Origin: Streptomyces sp. NK15101
GTDB lineage: Bacteria > Actinomycetota > Actinomycetes > Streptomycetales > Streptomycetaceae
Reading direction: 5' to 3'
DNA: 64,000 nucleotides
NCBI RefSeq assembly: GCF_020400725.1
Contig: NZ_JAINVG010000001.1
Coordinates: 62,001-126,000 of the forward strand
Part shown: positions 9,749 through 17,907 of the stretch, in pieces
Layout of the letters: the number at the start of each line of letters is the position of its first letter
Numbering within the stretch: position 1 is the stretch's first letter
Made by a program: the position numbers and the translations under genes
The notes under the pieces: generated by a model
Database searches by the model: none
Told to the model about the DNA's origin: nothing
The model's input: only the letters and a program-made list of their open reading frames with translations

Positions 9749-10789
9749 GTGGGCACGGAAACCGAGGAGCAGCCGCACGGCGCCGCCGTCGTCGCGGACG
9801 GCTTCGGACTGAAGGGGCCGCGCGGCTGGGCCTTCCGGCGGGTCTCCTTCCGTGCCGGGCCCGGCACGCTGGTGGCCATCGAGGGCCCTTCGGGCTCCGG
9901 GCGCACCTGTCTGCTGCTCGCGCTCACCGGCCGGATGAAGGCCGGGGAGGGCCGTGCCGAGGTCGGCGGCCTCCCCCTGCCCCGCAAGATGGCCGCCGTG
10001 CGCCGGATCAGCGCGCTCGGCCAGGTCCCGGGCGTCAGCGAGCTCGACCCCGCCTTCACGGTCGCCGAGCACCTGCGCGAGCGGGTCCTGCTCCAGCGCC
10101 GCTACGACGGTTCCGTGCGGGCGCTCCTGCGCCGCCCCGCCGAGCGGGCCGCGACGGCCCGGGCCCGGATCGAGGAGGCCGTGACGGCCGCGGGCCTGGA
10201 CCTCGACGCCCTGCCGAAGGGCGAGCGGACCTCCGTACGGGACCTGGAGCGGCTCGAGGCGCTGCGGCTCTCGATCGCCCTCGCCCTGATCGGCCGTCCC
10301 CGGCTGCTCGCCGTGGACGACACGGACCTGAAGCTCTCGGACGCCGACCGCGCCGAGGCCTGGGCGCTGCTGCGCTCCCTGGCCGCCGCCGGGACGACGG
10401 TCCTCGCCGTCTGCAGCGAGGCCCCCGAGGACGCCCTGCGCATCACGACGCTCTCCGCCGAGACCGCCCCGGACGCCTCCGGGACCCCGGCCGACGCCGC
10501 GGCGACCGGCACCACGGAGCCGGGCACCCCGAAGCCCACCGTCACGAAGCCGGACACCACGAAGGCCTCCGCCGCGAAGGCCGCCGCCACGAAGCCCGGC
10601 ACCACGAAGGCCTCCGCCGCGAAGGCCGCCGCCGAGAGCCGCGCCGACGACCGCGCCGCGGCGGACACCACCCCCGGCGGCACCACCGCCGACCGGGCCG
10701 CCGTCGGGGAGACGGCGACCGACGACACCACCGACGCCACGACCGAGGAGGGGGCGGCCGATGCGCTCGCCGAAACTGGCCGCGCTTGA
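9749..10789 (+). CDS. degenerate ABC-type ATPase domain protein
   Basis: Protein of 346 residues resembling an ABC transporter ATPase but with eroded motifs. The P-loop reads GPSGSGRT with Arg in place of the invariant Lys; the signature LSGGQ is replaced by SVRDLERLEALRLS; Walker B ends LLAVDDTD without the catalytic Glu; no switch His is evident. The last 110 residues are low-complexity Ala/Thr/Lys with a 15-residue tandem repeat. The GTG start is chosen because a GGGGGTGA element lies just upstream; an ATG 15 bases earlier has poor spacing. It overlaps the YhgE/Pip gene by 29 bases and is controlled by the upstream palindrome. Likely an accessory or regulator of the Pip protein. Confidence 0.8.
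   Translation: MGTETEEQPHGAAVVADGFGLKGPRGWAFRRVSFRAGPGTLVAIEGPSGSGRTCLLLALTGRMKAGEGRAEVGGLPLPRKMAAVRRISALGQVPGVSELDPAFTVAEHLRERVLLQRRYDGSVRALLRRPAERAATARARIEEAVTAAGLDLDALPKGERTSVRDLERLEALRLSIALALIGRPRLLAVDDTDLKLSDADRAEAWALLRSLAAAGTTVLAVCSEAPEDALRITTLSAETAPDASGTPADAAATGTTEPGTPKPTVTKPDTTKASAAKAAATKPGTTKASAAKAAAESRADDRAAADTTPGGTTADRAAVGETATDDTTDATTEEGAADALAETGRA
10544..10633 (+). repeat. 45-base tandem repeat, two units, in ABC ATPase gene
   Basis: Two near-identical 45-base units encode TKPxTTKASAAKAAA twice in the disordered tail of the ABC-type ATPase. Such in-frame repeats vary in number between strains by slippage. Confidence 0.8.
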
Positions 10790-12860
10790 GCTGAAGCGCT
10801 TCGGCAGGGGAAAGCTGCCGCGCGCCGCGCTCGTCGCGATCCTGCTGCTGCCCCTGCTGTACGGCGCCCTGTACCTGTACTCGTTCTGGGACCCGTACAG
10901 CAGGCTCGACAGGATCCCCGTCGCCCTCGTCAACGAGGACCGGGGCGCCACCGCGGGCGGCAAGGAGATCAACGCCGGTGACGACATCACCGAGGGGCTC
11001 CTGGAGAGCGAGACCTTCGAGTGGCACCGGGTGAGCGACGCCGAGGCGCGCAAGGGCGTGGAGGACGGGACGTACTACCTGTCCCTGACCATGCCCGGCG
11101 ACTTCAGCACCCGCATCGCCTCCAGCTCCGGCGACTCCCCCGAGACCGGCGCGCTCCGGGTGCGGACGAACGACGCGAACAACTACATCGTCGGCCAGAT
11201 CTCCCGGACGGTCTTCTCCGAGGTGCGCACCGCGGCCTCCACGAAGTCCTCGCGCACCTTCCTCGACAAGATCTTCATCTCCTTCTCCGACATCCACGAC
11301 GCCACCGCGAAGGCCGCCAAGGGCGCGGCCGACCTCAAGCAGGGCGTGGACAAGGCGAAGAAGGGGTCCAAGAGGCTCTCGGACGGCCTCACGGACGCCA
11401 AGGCCGGCAGCGGCGACCTGGCCGCCGGCATGAAGAAGCTCGACAAGGGCGCCAAGGACCTGGAGAGCGGCTCCCGCAAGGTCGCGAACGGCACGCAGAC
11501 CCTCGCCGACAAGGTGAACGGCACCGCCGACAAGGTCCGCCCGTACCTGGCGAACAACGGCAAGTCGATCCGCGACACCGCCCGGCTCGTCTCCGACTCC
11601 GCCGCGGCCGCCCAGAACAACCTGGACGACCTGGTCAGGCGGGCGCCCCTGGTCCGCGCCGCCGCCCACAGGGCGGACGACGACCTCGCCAAACTCCACC
11701 GCGAGCTGTGCGTGAACGCCCCCGTCACCGTCCCCGCCCCCGACCCCAAGGTCTGCGAGACGCTCGAGAAGGCCTCGGTCTCCGCCGACGACGTCGCCAC
11801 CATCGCCGACGACGTGCACGAGCTCACCAAGGACGACGCCGACGACCTGAAGACCCTGGACGCCCGCCTCACCAAGCTCAGGAAGCAGGCCGACGAGCTG
11901 GCCGCCCGCGCCCCGCACCTCGACGAGGACGTCGAGGACGCCATCCGGAAGATCAACGAGCTCAACGCGGGCGCGCAGAAGGTCGCGAAGGGCGCGGACC
12001 GGCTGCACACCGGCATCACCGAGGCGAAGGCCGGTTCGGTCAGCCTCGACACCGGCGTCGGCAAGCTCAAGAAGGGCGCGGGCGCCCTCGACGGCGGCCT
12101 GTTCAAGCTGGCCGACGGCTCGGGCACCCTCGCCACCGGCCTGCAGGACGGGGTCGGCCAGATCCCCGACTACGACAAGCAGGACCGCGACCGGCGCACG
12201 GAGGTCATGGCCGACCCGGTCAAGCTGGCCTCGCAGTCCCTGCACAAGGCGCCGAACTACGGCACGGGTTTCGCCCCGTACTTCATCCCGCTCTCCCTCT
12301 GGGTCGGCGCGATGGTCGCCTACATGATCATCCAGCCGCTGAACCGGCGTGCCCTCGCCGCGGGGGGCTCCGCCTGGCGGATAGCGCTGGCGGGCTGGCT
12401 CCCGGTGGCCGCGATCGGCGTCCTCCAGGTCGCGGCCCTGATGTCGGTCCTGCACTGGGGCCTCGGCCTCCAGATGACCCGGGCCGCCGGCACGATCGGC
12501 TTCCTCGCCCTCGTCACCTGCTGCTTCGCCGCGATCATCCAGTGGCTCAACGCCCGCTTCGGCGCGGCGGGCCGGATCCTGGTGCTCGCGTTCCTGATGC
12601 TCCAGCTGACCTCGGCGGGCGGCACGTACCCGGTCCAGACGAGCCCTGCCTTCTTCAACGCCGTCCACCCGTTCCTGCCGATGAGCCACGTGGTGGAGGC
12701 GCTGCGCCGGCTGATCACCGGTGGCGGGATCGGACCGGTCTGGGAGGCCTGCGCGGTCCTGGCGGCCTTCACCGTGGGCGCCCTGGCCCTGACCGCCGTC
12801 TCGGCGCGCCGGAAGCAGGTGTGGACGCTCGACCGGCTCCACCCCGAACTGTCGCTCTGA
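10761..12860 (+). CDS. YhgE/Pip domain membrane protein
   Basis: Integral membrane protein of 699 residues in the YhgE/Pip family (distantly related to ABC-2 permeases and ESX-associated proteins), role in export or phage/bacteriocin reception unsettled. One membrane helix near residues 22-42 is followed by the family PVALVNEDRGA segment, a long extracytoplasmic helical region rich in K, D and G repeats (about 190-470, LKKGAGALDGG-like heptads), and five or six C-terminal helices. The ATG has GGAGG about ten bases upstream and lies inside the end of the ATPase gene, so expression is coupled. The tail ends close to the TetR gene. Confidence 0.9.
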   Translation: MRSPKLAALELKRFGRGKLPRAALVAILLLPLLYGALYLYSFWDPYSRLDRIPVALVNEDRGATAGGKEINAGDDITEGLLESETFEWHRVSDAEARKGVEDGTYYLSLTMPGDFSTRIASSSGDSPETGALRVRTNDANNYIVGQISRTVFSEVRTAASTKSSRTFLDKIFISFSDIHDATAKAAKGAADLKQGVDKAKKGSKRLSDGLTDAKAGSGDLAAGMKKLDKGAKDLESGSRKVANGTQTLADKVNGTADKVRPYLANNGKSIRDTARLVSDSAAAAQNNLDDLVRRAPLVRAAAHRADDDLAKLHRELCVNAPVTVPAPDPKVCETLEKASVSADDVATIADDVHELTKDDADDLKTLDARLTKLRKQADELAARAPHLDEDVEDAIRKINELNAGAQKVAKGADRLHTGITEAKAGSVSLDTGVGKLKKGAGALDGGLFKLADGSGTLATGLQDGVGQIPDYDKQDRDRRTEVMADPVKLASQSLHKAPNYGTGFAPYFIPLSLWVGAMVAYMIIQPLNRRALAAGGSAWRIALAGWLPVAAIGVLQVAALMSVLHWGLGLQMTRAAGTIGFLALVTCCFAAIIQWLNARFGAAGRILVLAFLMLQLTSAGGTYPVQTSPAFFNAVHPFLPMSHVVEALRRLITGGGIGPVWEACAVLAAFTVGALALTAVSARRKQVWTLDRLHPELSL

Positions 12861-12879
12861 ACCTGTGAGAATCGACGCC

Positions 12880-13488
12880 ATGGACAGCAGCAGCACCCGA
12901 CGCCGGGCCACGCGCACGAAGCTCTACGAGGCGGCCGTCACCCTCATCGCGGAGCAGGGCTTCTCCGCGACGACGGTGGACGAGATCGCCGAGCGGGCCG
13001 GTGTGGCCAAGGGCACGGTCTACTACAACTTCAAGAGCAAGACCGAGCTCTTCGAGGAGCTGCTGCGCCACGGCGTGTCGCTGCTCACCGCCTCCCTGCG
13101 CTCGGCGGCCGAGGAGACCGCCGAGCGCGGCGGGAGCCGGGTCGACGCGCTGGACGCGATGATCCGCGCGGGCCTCGTCTTCATCGACCGCTACCCGGCC
13201 TTCACCCAGCTGTACGTGGCCGAGCTCTGGCGCACCAACCGGGCCTGGAACTCCACGCTCCTGGTGGTGCGCCAGGAGGCAGTGGCCGTGGTCGAGGGGG
13301 TGCTGCGCGAGGGGGTCGCGGCCGGTGAGCTGAGCGAGGAGATCGACGTCCAGCTGACCGCGGCGGCGCTGGTCGGGATGGTGCTGGTGGCGGCGCTCGA
13401 CTGGCAGGCCTTCCAGAGCGAGCGCTCGCTCGACGACGTGCACGCGGCGCTCTCCCGCCTGCTGCACGGCCGCGTCGGCGGCCGCTGA
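12880..13488 (+). CDS. TetR-family repressor of the YhgE/Pip operon
   Basis: DNA-binding repressor of 202 residues. The N-terminal helix-turn-helix is clear (GFSATTVDEIAERAGVAKGTVYYNFKSK region, about residues 25-52) and the C-terminal ligand domain includes RYPAFTQLYVAELWR. The start is uncertain: a GTG at 12865, five codons upstream, is also in frame and neither has a strong ribosome site; the ATG is preferred because the extra residues are not family-typical. It is the third gene of the operon, 19 bases after the YhgE gene, and probably binds the palindrome at 9702-9727. A strong terminator follows. Confidence 0.9.
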   Translation: MDSSSTRRRATRTKLYEAAVTLIAEQGFSATTVDEIAERAGVAKGTVYYNFKSKTELFEELLRHGVSLLTASLRSAAEETAERGGSRVDALDAMIRAGLVFIDRYPAFTQLYVAELWRTNRAWNSTLLVVRQEAVAVVEGVLREGVAAGELSEEIDVQLTAAALVGMVLVAALDWQAFQSERSLDDVHAALSRLLHGRVGGR

Positions 13489-13517
13489 CGCGGTCGCCAC
13501 GCGCGCGTGGTCACGAA

Positions 13518-13568
13518 AAGGCCGGTGCGGTGAGGCTCGATCCCCCCGAGCCTCGCCGCACCGGCCTT
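13518..13568. terminator. 22-bp stem terminator after TetR gene
   Basis: A 22-base-pair stem (one G-U) with a seven-base loop starts with AAGGCCGGTGCGG and ends CCGCACCGGCCTT. It follows the TetR stop by 30 bases and works in either direction by symmetry, closing the operon. Confidence 0.85.
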
Positions 13569-13713
13569 CCTTTCGCACCCCCCGTGCCGGCAGGTGCGCG
13601 GCCCCGTTCCGCAGCCCCGTGCCGGCGGTACCGGAGCCGCGCCCCTTCCGTGGGCTCCACTCTCTCCTCCGGGCGCCATCCGCCCCATCCGCACGCCTAC
13701 TCATCTCGACCCC

Positions 13714-13743
13714 TAGGTACGGGTACTCAGTCCTGGTTACGAT
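13714..13743 (+). promoter_or_regulatory. leaderless promoter with MacR-like box for DUF4126 gene
   Basis: TAGGTACGGGTACTCA (13714-13729) matches 12 of the 14 fixed positions of TGAGTACNNGTACTCA, the MacR box as I remember it from S. coelicolor. It overlaps the expected -35 region. TACGAT (13738-13743) is a good -10 element and ends seven bases before the GTG start, so the transcript is probably leaderless. Confidence 0.55.
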
Positions 13744-13750
13744 CGCGGGC

Positions 13751-14398
13751 GTGTCCGTACTCCCCCTGGTGTTCACCAGCGGCTGGGCGAGCGGGATCAA
13801 CGCGTACGCGGTGATCCTGCTGTTCGGCGTCTTCGGCGCGACCGGGCTGACCGACGAGGTGCCCGCGTCCTTGCAGCGCACCGATGTCCTCGTCGCGGCG
13901 GGCGTGCTGTTCCTGTGCGAGGCGGTGGCGGACAAGATTCCGTACGTCGACTCGATGTGGGACTCCGTCCACACGGTGATCCGGCCGATCGCGGGCGCCG
14001 TGGTCGGCGCCCTGCTCGCCGGGCAGAACGGTTCGCTGCCGGAGCTGGCGGCAGGCGCGGTCGGCGGTTCGACCGCCTTGCTCAGTCACTTCGTCAAGGC
14101 CGGGACGAGGATGGCGGTCAACTCCTCGCCGGAGCCGTTCTCGAACATCGTGCTGAGCCTGGCGGAGGACCTCGGGGTGGCCGCGATCGTCACCTTCGCG
14201 ATCTTCCATCCGGTGGCGGCGTCGGTCATCGCGGCCGTCCTGCTCCTGTCGGGCCTGGCGGTACTGGTCTTCCTGGCCCGGCGGATCCGCCGCTTCTGGC
14301 TCCGCCGGTCACAGCGGCGGGAGGAGAAACGGCTCGCGGCCCTGGGGGCGCGGCCACGACCACAGGGGCCGCCGGACGACGGGTCCGACCACTTCTGA
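13751..14398 (+). CDS. DUF4126 domain membrane protein
   Basis: Membrane protein of 215 residues with five or six hydrophobic helices (LVFTSGWASGINAYAVILLFG at the N-terminus, VIRPIAGAVVGALLAG, AVGGSTALLSHFVKAG, AAIVTFAIFHPVAASVIAAVLLLSGLAVLVFLA) and a short basic cytoplasmic tail. DUF4126 proteins have no proven function; they are thought to be small envelope transport or integrity proteins. The GTG is chosen because it lies seven bases after a -10 element (leaderless start) and the upstream in-frame sequence is arginine/proline-rich and unlike protein. A MacR-like box suggests control by the envelope two-component system encoded at 36-38 kb. Confidence 0.85.
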   Translation: MSVLPLVFTSGWASGINAYAVILLFGVFGATGLTDEVPASLQRTDVLVAAGVLFLCEAVADKIPYVDSMWDSVHTVIRPIAGAVVGALLAGQNGSLPELAAGAVGGSTALLSHFVKAGTRMAVNSSPEPFSNIVLSLAEDLGVAAIVTFAIFHPVAASVIAAVLLLSGLAVLVFLARRIRRFWLRRSQRREEKRLAALGARPRPQGPPDDGSDHF

Positions 14399-14451
14399 CC
14401 CCGGCCGACGGGGCCCGTGGCCTGCCCTCCGCCGGTGCCGGAGGTGCCGGA

Positions 14452-14457
14452 TAGGCT
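14452..14457 (+). promoter_or_regulatory. -10 element of leaderless oxidoreductase promoter
   Basis: TAGGCT lies exactly seven bases before the ATG of the flavoprotein gene, the spacing typical of leaderless Streptomyces transcripts. No clear -35 element is visible. Confidence 0.45.
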
Positions 14458-14464
14458 CGTCCGC

Positions 14465-15874
14465 ATGGCACGGATTGTGGTGATCGGCGCGGGACTCGGC
14501 GCCATGGCGGCGGCGGCCCGGCTGGCGGTCGCCGGACACACGGTGACGGTGTACGAGAAGACGTCGGCGTACGGCGGCGCGGTCGGCCGCTTCGAGCGCG
14601 ACGGCTTCGCCTTCGACACCGGCCCCGGGCTGCTGCACCTGCCCGCCGTCTACCGGGACCTGTTCGTGAAGACCGGCAGGGAGCCGCTCGAGGAGTGCGT
14701 CTCCCTGACGCAGGTCGATCCGGCGGCCCGTCACGTCTTCGCCGACGGCACCCGCGTCGACCTGCCGAACGCCTCCCGGGCCGGCACGGTCGCCGCCCTG
14801 GACGCGGCGCTCGGCGCGGGCACCGGCGAGCGCTGGGGCGACTTCCTGACGCGGGCCCGCGAGGCCTGGGACCGGACCCGGCGGCCGCTCCTGGAGGAGC
14901 CGCAGCCGGCCGACCCGGCGCCGCTCGCGCGCGAGCCGTACCCGGCCCTGAAGGCGGGCCTGCTGCGGCGTCCGACGACGACGCTCGCCCAGGTCGGGGC
15001 GCGGGAGCTGCGCGACCCGCGGCTCGCGGCCCTCCTCGACGCGTACGCGTGGTCGTACGGCTTCGACCCGGCGACCGCCCCGGCCTCGGCCGCCGTCCTG
15101 CCGTACATGGAGCAGACCTTCGGCAGCTGGTACGTGGGCGGGGGCCTGCGGGCACTCGCCGACGCGGTGTACGAGCGGTGCCGGAAGCGGCGCGTGGAGT
15201 TCGTGTTCGACACACTGGTCGAGGCCGTCGTGGAGAAGGACGGCCGGGCGGCCGGCGTCCGGTTGGCGGACGGCGAGACCGTCGAGGCCGACCACGTGGT
15301 GTCCGGGGCCCCGGTGCCGGCGCTCCACCACGGCGAGGAACCGCCGCGCCACCAGGTGAACGGCACGGGCCGGGTGACGGTCTGTCTGGCCCTGCGCGGC
15401 CCCCGGGAGGCGGACGCGGTCCATCGGACCGTCGTGCACGCGGAGGGCGGGCGGCCGACCGTGACCGTCCTGCGGCCGGACGACCCGGCGCTGCGCCCGG
15501 ACGGCGAGCACGAGTCGGTGACGGTCACCGCGACCGTGCGCACCTCCCCCGGCCAGGACTGGGAGGCCTTCGCCGACCGGATGGCCGAGGCGGCCGGGCG
15601 GGCGGTCCCGGACCTCGCCGGGCGGCTCCTCTGGCGGCACGTCCGCACCCCGGAGGACGTCCGGCGGGACACGGGCGCCGCCGAGGTGCCGGGGCCCGCG
15701 CTCGCCGGAGCGGGGGGCCGGCTCCTGCCGGCCGCCAACCGCTCCCCGCTGCCGGGCCTGTACTTCGCGGGCGGCTGGTCGCACCCCGGGGGCGGGCTCG
15801 CCCACGCGGGCTTGTCGGGCGCGCTGGTGGCCGGGCTCATCGTGGAGGGCGCGGACTTCCGCGGCTCCCAGTAG
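14465..15874 (+). CDS. phytoene desaturase-like FAD-dependent oxidoreductase
   Basis: Flavoprotein of 469 residues in the CrtI/phytoene dehydrogenase-like family. It opens with the dinucleotide-binding motif VVIGAGLGAMAAAARLAVAGH (about residues 5-25) and continues with YEKTSAYGGAVGRFERDGFAFDTGP, which is typical for this group; the C-terminal FAD-contact region is LYFAGGWSHPGGGLAHAGLSG. It is not part of a carotenoid cluster here: neighbours are a membrane protein and, convergently, a tyrosine-rich protein. The substrate is therefore unknown; a lipid, quinone or aromatic desaturation is possible. ATG start fits a leaderless promoter. Confidence 0.85.
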   Translation: MARIVVIGAGLGAMAAAARLAVAGHTVTVYEKTSAYGGAVGRFERDGFAFDTGPGLLHLPAVYRDLFVKTGREPLEECVSLTQVDPAARHVFADGTRVDLPNASRAGTVAALDAALGAGTGERWGDFLTRAREAWDRTRRPLLEEPQPADPAPLAREPYPALKAGLLRRPTTTLAQVGARELRDPRLAALLDAYAWSYGFDPATAPASAAVLPYMEQTFGSWYVGGGLRALADAVYERCRKRRVEFVFDTLVEAVVEKDGRAAGVRLADGETVEADHVVSGAPVPALHHGEEPPRHQVNGTGRVTVCLALRGPREADAVHRTVVHAEGGRPTVTVLRPDDPALRPDGEHESVTVTATVRTSPGQDWEAFADRMAEAAGRAVPDLAGRLLWRHVRTPEDVRRDTGAAEVPGPALAGAGGRLLPAANRSPLPGLYFAGGWSHPGGGLAHAGLSGALVAGLIVEGADFRGSQ

Positions 15875-15875
15875 G

Positions 15876-15914
15876 GGCCGCGGGGGTCCGGGTCCAGTGG
15901 CGGTACCGCTGCCG
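15876..15914. repeat. diverged duplicate of the 3' end of the Tyr-rich gene
   Basis: These 39 bases match 33 of 39 bases at 15916-15954, which span the last codons and stop of the downstream-strand Tyr-rich gene. The echo lies immediately beyond the true stop codon and is not in a gene. Confidence 0.75.
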
Positions 15915-15933
15915 AGGCCGCGGAGGTCCGGTT

Positions 15934-16788
15934 TCAGTAGCGGTACTGCTGCTGGTCGTCCGGGTGCGGCTGCTCGTAGCCGTACGGGGCCTGCGGCGGC
16001 TGCGGGGTCTGGTCGGTGTCGCGCTGCTGCGGGACCCAGACGCCGCCCGGCGGGGTGTCGTAGGTGTACGAGGGCGCGTAGGGGTCGGCGTAGTACGGGG
16101 TGTACTGCTGGCTGTCCGTGCCCGGTCCGATGTACGGGTCGGAGTACGCGGCGTACTGCTGCTGCCCGGCGGCGCCGTAGTCGTAGGCCGGCTGCTGCTC
16201 GTAGGAGGGCTGCTCGTAGGAGGGCTGCTCGTAGGAGGGCTGTCCGTACGAGGCCTGCTCGTACCCGGACGCGTAGGAGTCGTGCCCCGTGCCGTAGCCG
16301 GTGCCGGCGGCCTGGGCCGTGGCGTCGTAGACCCCGTACTGGCCGGTGTCCTCGGGCATCGGCTGCGGCTCGTAGACCGCCGTCGTCTCGGCGGCGGTCT
16401 CGGGATGCGGGACGTGACCGGGCCCGGCCTCCGTGCCGTACGCGGTGTCCACCGTGTCGTACGAGAGCTCGGTGACCTCCAGGGTGGGTCCGGCCTCGGC
16501 CGGCGCGGCCTTGCGGCGGCGGCTCGCGCCCGGGTTGCCGCCGATCGCCCAGCCGGTGGAGAAGCCGCGGCGGAAGGAGAGCGTCACATAGGTCTGGCCG
16601 ACGGCGAAGGCCACGGCCCCGGCGATGATGACGAGGACCGAGGGCAGCAGGACGCCCAGGACGACGCAGAGGAAGCCGCCGAAGGCGAGCAGGCGCCAGC
16701 GCAGCCGTGCCTTGTACTGGAGGAGCACCTCCCCCAGCAGCCACAGCGCGACCACGCCGAACGCGATGTAGAGGACCGTCCACCCCAT
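15934..16788 (-). CDS. membrane protein with Tyr/Gln-rich repetitive tail
   Basis: Unrecognised 284-residue protein. The first 75 residues contain two or three hydrophobic helices (YIAFGVVALWLLGEVLL; LLAFGGFLCVVLGVLLPSVLVIIAGAVAFAVG). After a basic RRRK motif the rest is low-complexity, rich in Y, Q, P, G, and includes four SYEQP/SYGQP-type repeats around residues 180-200. This is a disordered, aggregation-prone or phase-separating type of composition and its length should vary between strains. It lies 54 bases after metF on the same strand. Function unknown; membrane-anchored scaffold is only a guess. Confidence 0.75.
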   Translation of the reverse strand: MGWTVLYIAFGVVALWLLGEVLLQYKARLRWRLLAFGGFLCVVLGVLLPSVLVIIAGAVAFAVGQTYVTLSFRRGFSTGWAIGGNPGASRRRKAAPAEAGPTLEVTELSYDTVDTAYGTEAGPGHVPHPETAAETTAVYEPQPMPEDTGQYGVYDATAQAAGTGYGTGHDSYASGYEQASYGQPSYEQPSYEQPSYEQQPAYDYGAAGQQQYAAYSDPYIGPGTDSQQYTPYYADPYAPSYTYDTPPGGVWVPQQRDTDQTPQPPQAPYGYEQPHPDDQQQYRY

Positions 16789-16842
16789 GCCCCGCCGCCC
16801 CTCTCCACGGTCACCGCCGCGGGTCGGGGCGGGTACGACCGG

Positions 16843-17760
16843 TCACGACTGCTGGTGCAGTCCGAGATTCTCGTAGATCTCGAGCGTCGCGGTGGAGCTG
16901 TTGAGCGTGATGAAGTGCAGTCCGGGGACACCCTCGGAGAGCAGACGCGCGCAGAACTCCGTCGCGAACTCGATACCGATGGAGCGTACAGCGGCGGGAT
17001 CGTCCTTGACGGCGAGGATGCGGTCTTTCACGTCGGCGGGGAAGACGGCGTTGCTCAGCTGGGGCAGCCGGTCGAGCGTCTTCACGTTCACGACGGGCAT
17101 GACCTCGGGGATGATCGGGGTCTCGCAGCCCGCCTTCACCACGCTGTCGCGCAGTCGCAGGTAGTTCTCCGGGTCGAAGAACATCTGGGTGATGGCGTAG
17201 TCGGCGCCCGCGCGGCACTTGTCCACGAAGTGCCGGATGTCCGTGTCCCAGTCGGTGGACCGGGGGTGCATCTCCGGGAAGGCGGCGACGCCGACGCAGA
17301 AGTCTCCCGACTCCTTGATCAGCCGGACGAGGTCGGCGGCGTACTTGACGCCCTCCGGATGCTCCACCCACTCGCCCAGCGGGTCGCCCGCCGGGTCGCC
17401 GCGCAGGGCGAGCATGTTGCGGATGCCCGCGTCGGCGTACTGGCCGAGGACGTTGCGCAGTTCGGCGACCGAGTGGTCGACGGCCGTGAGGTGGGCGACG
17501 GGGGTGAGCGTGGTGTCGGAGGCGATCTTCTGGGTGGCCTTGACGGTGCCGCCGCGGGTGGAGCCGCCGGCGCCGTAGGTCACGGAGACGAAGCTGGGGC
17601 CGACCGCCTCGACCCGGCGCATGGCGTTCCAGAGGACCTGCTCGCCCTTCTCGGTCCGGGGCGCGTAGAACTCGAAGGAGTACGACGTGTCACCGGAGGC
17701 GAGGATCTCGCGGACCGTGCGCGCACGGTCCGACCGGACGGAAGCGGTACCAAGGGCCAT
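16843..17760 (-). CDS. metF: 5,10-methylenetetrahydrofolate reductase
   Basis: Reduces methylene-THF to methyl-THF, the methyl donor for methionine synthesis. The 305-residue protein is full length and shows [28 protein letters not shown], the folate-binding HLTAVDHS and LALRGDP segments, and [11 protein letters not shown], all family hallmarks. The ATG has no convincing ribosome site; the transcript could begin very near the start. Upstream lie a seven-base hairpin (17774-17794) and a repeated TTGGACA motif. The downstream Tyr-rich gene probably shares the transcript. Confidence 0.95.
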   Translation of the reverse strand: MALGTASVRSDRARTVREILASGDTSYSFEFYAPRTEKGEQVLWNAMRRVEAVGPSFVSVTYGAGGSTRGGTVKATQKIASDTTLTPVAHLTAVDHSVAELRNVLGQYADAGIRNMLALRGDPAGDPLGEWVEHPEGVKYAADLVRLIKESGDFCVGVAAFPEMHPRSTDWDTDIRHFVDKCRAGADYAITQMFFDPENYLRLRDSVVKAGCETPIIPEVMPVVNVKTLDRLPQLSNAVFPADVKDRILAVKDDPAAVRSIGIEFATEFCARLLSEGVPGLHFITLNSSTATLEIYENLGLHQQS

Positions 17761-17773
17761 ACGGGCAGGTTAG

Positions 17774-17824
17774 ACGCGGTCCAGGGAACCGCGTAAACAC
17801 CGTCCGAGTGTTGGACATCTTTTT
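17774..17824 (-). promoter_or_regulatory. hairpin and repeated motif upstream of metF
   Basis: ACGCGGT-7-ACCGCGT forms a seven-base stem at 17774-17794, 14 bases from the metF ATG. Further upstream, on the plus strand, GTTGGACATCT is followed 12 bases later by TTTTGGACACC. Either could bind a methionine or one-carbon regulator; neither matches a motif I know. Confidence 0.3.
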
Positions 17825-17907
17825 GGACACCTTTTCGGCCAGTCGCCGGGTGCGTGCCGGGAACCCCGGCGGCCCCGCCTCCACCTGGCGCCCCACGGGC
17901 GCGCCCC

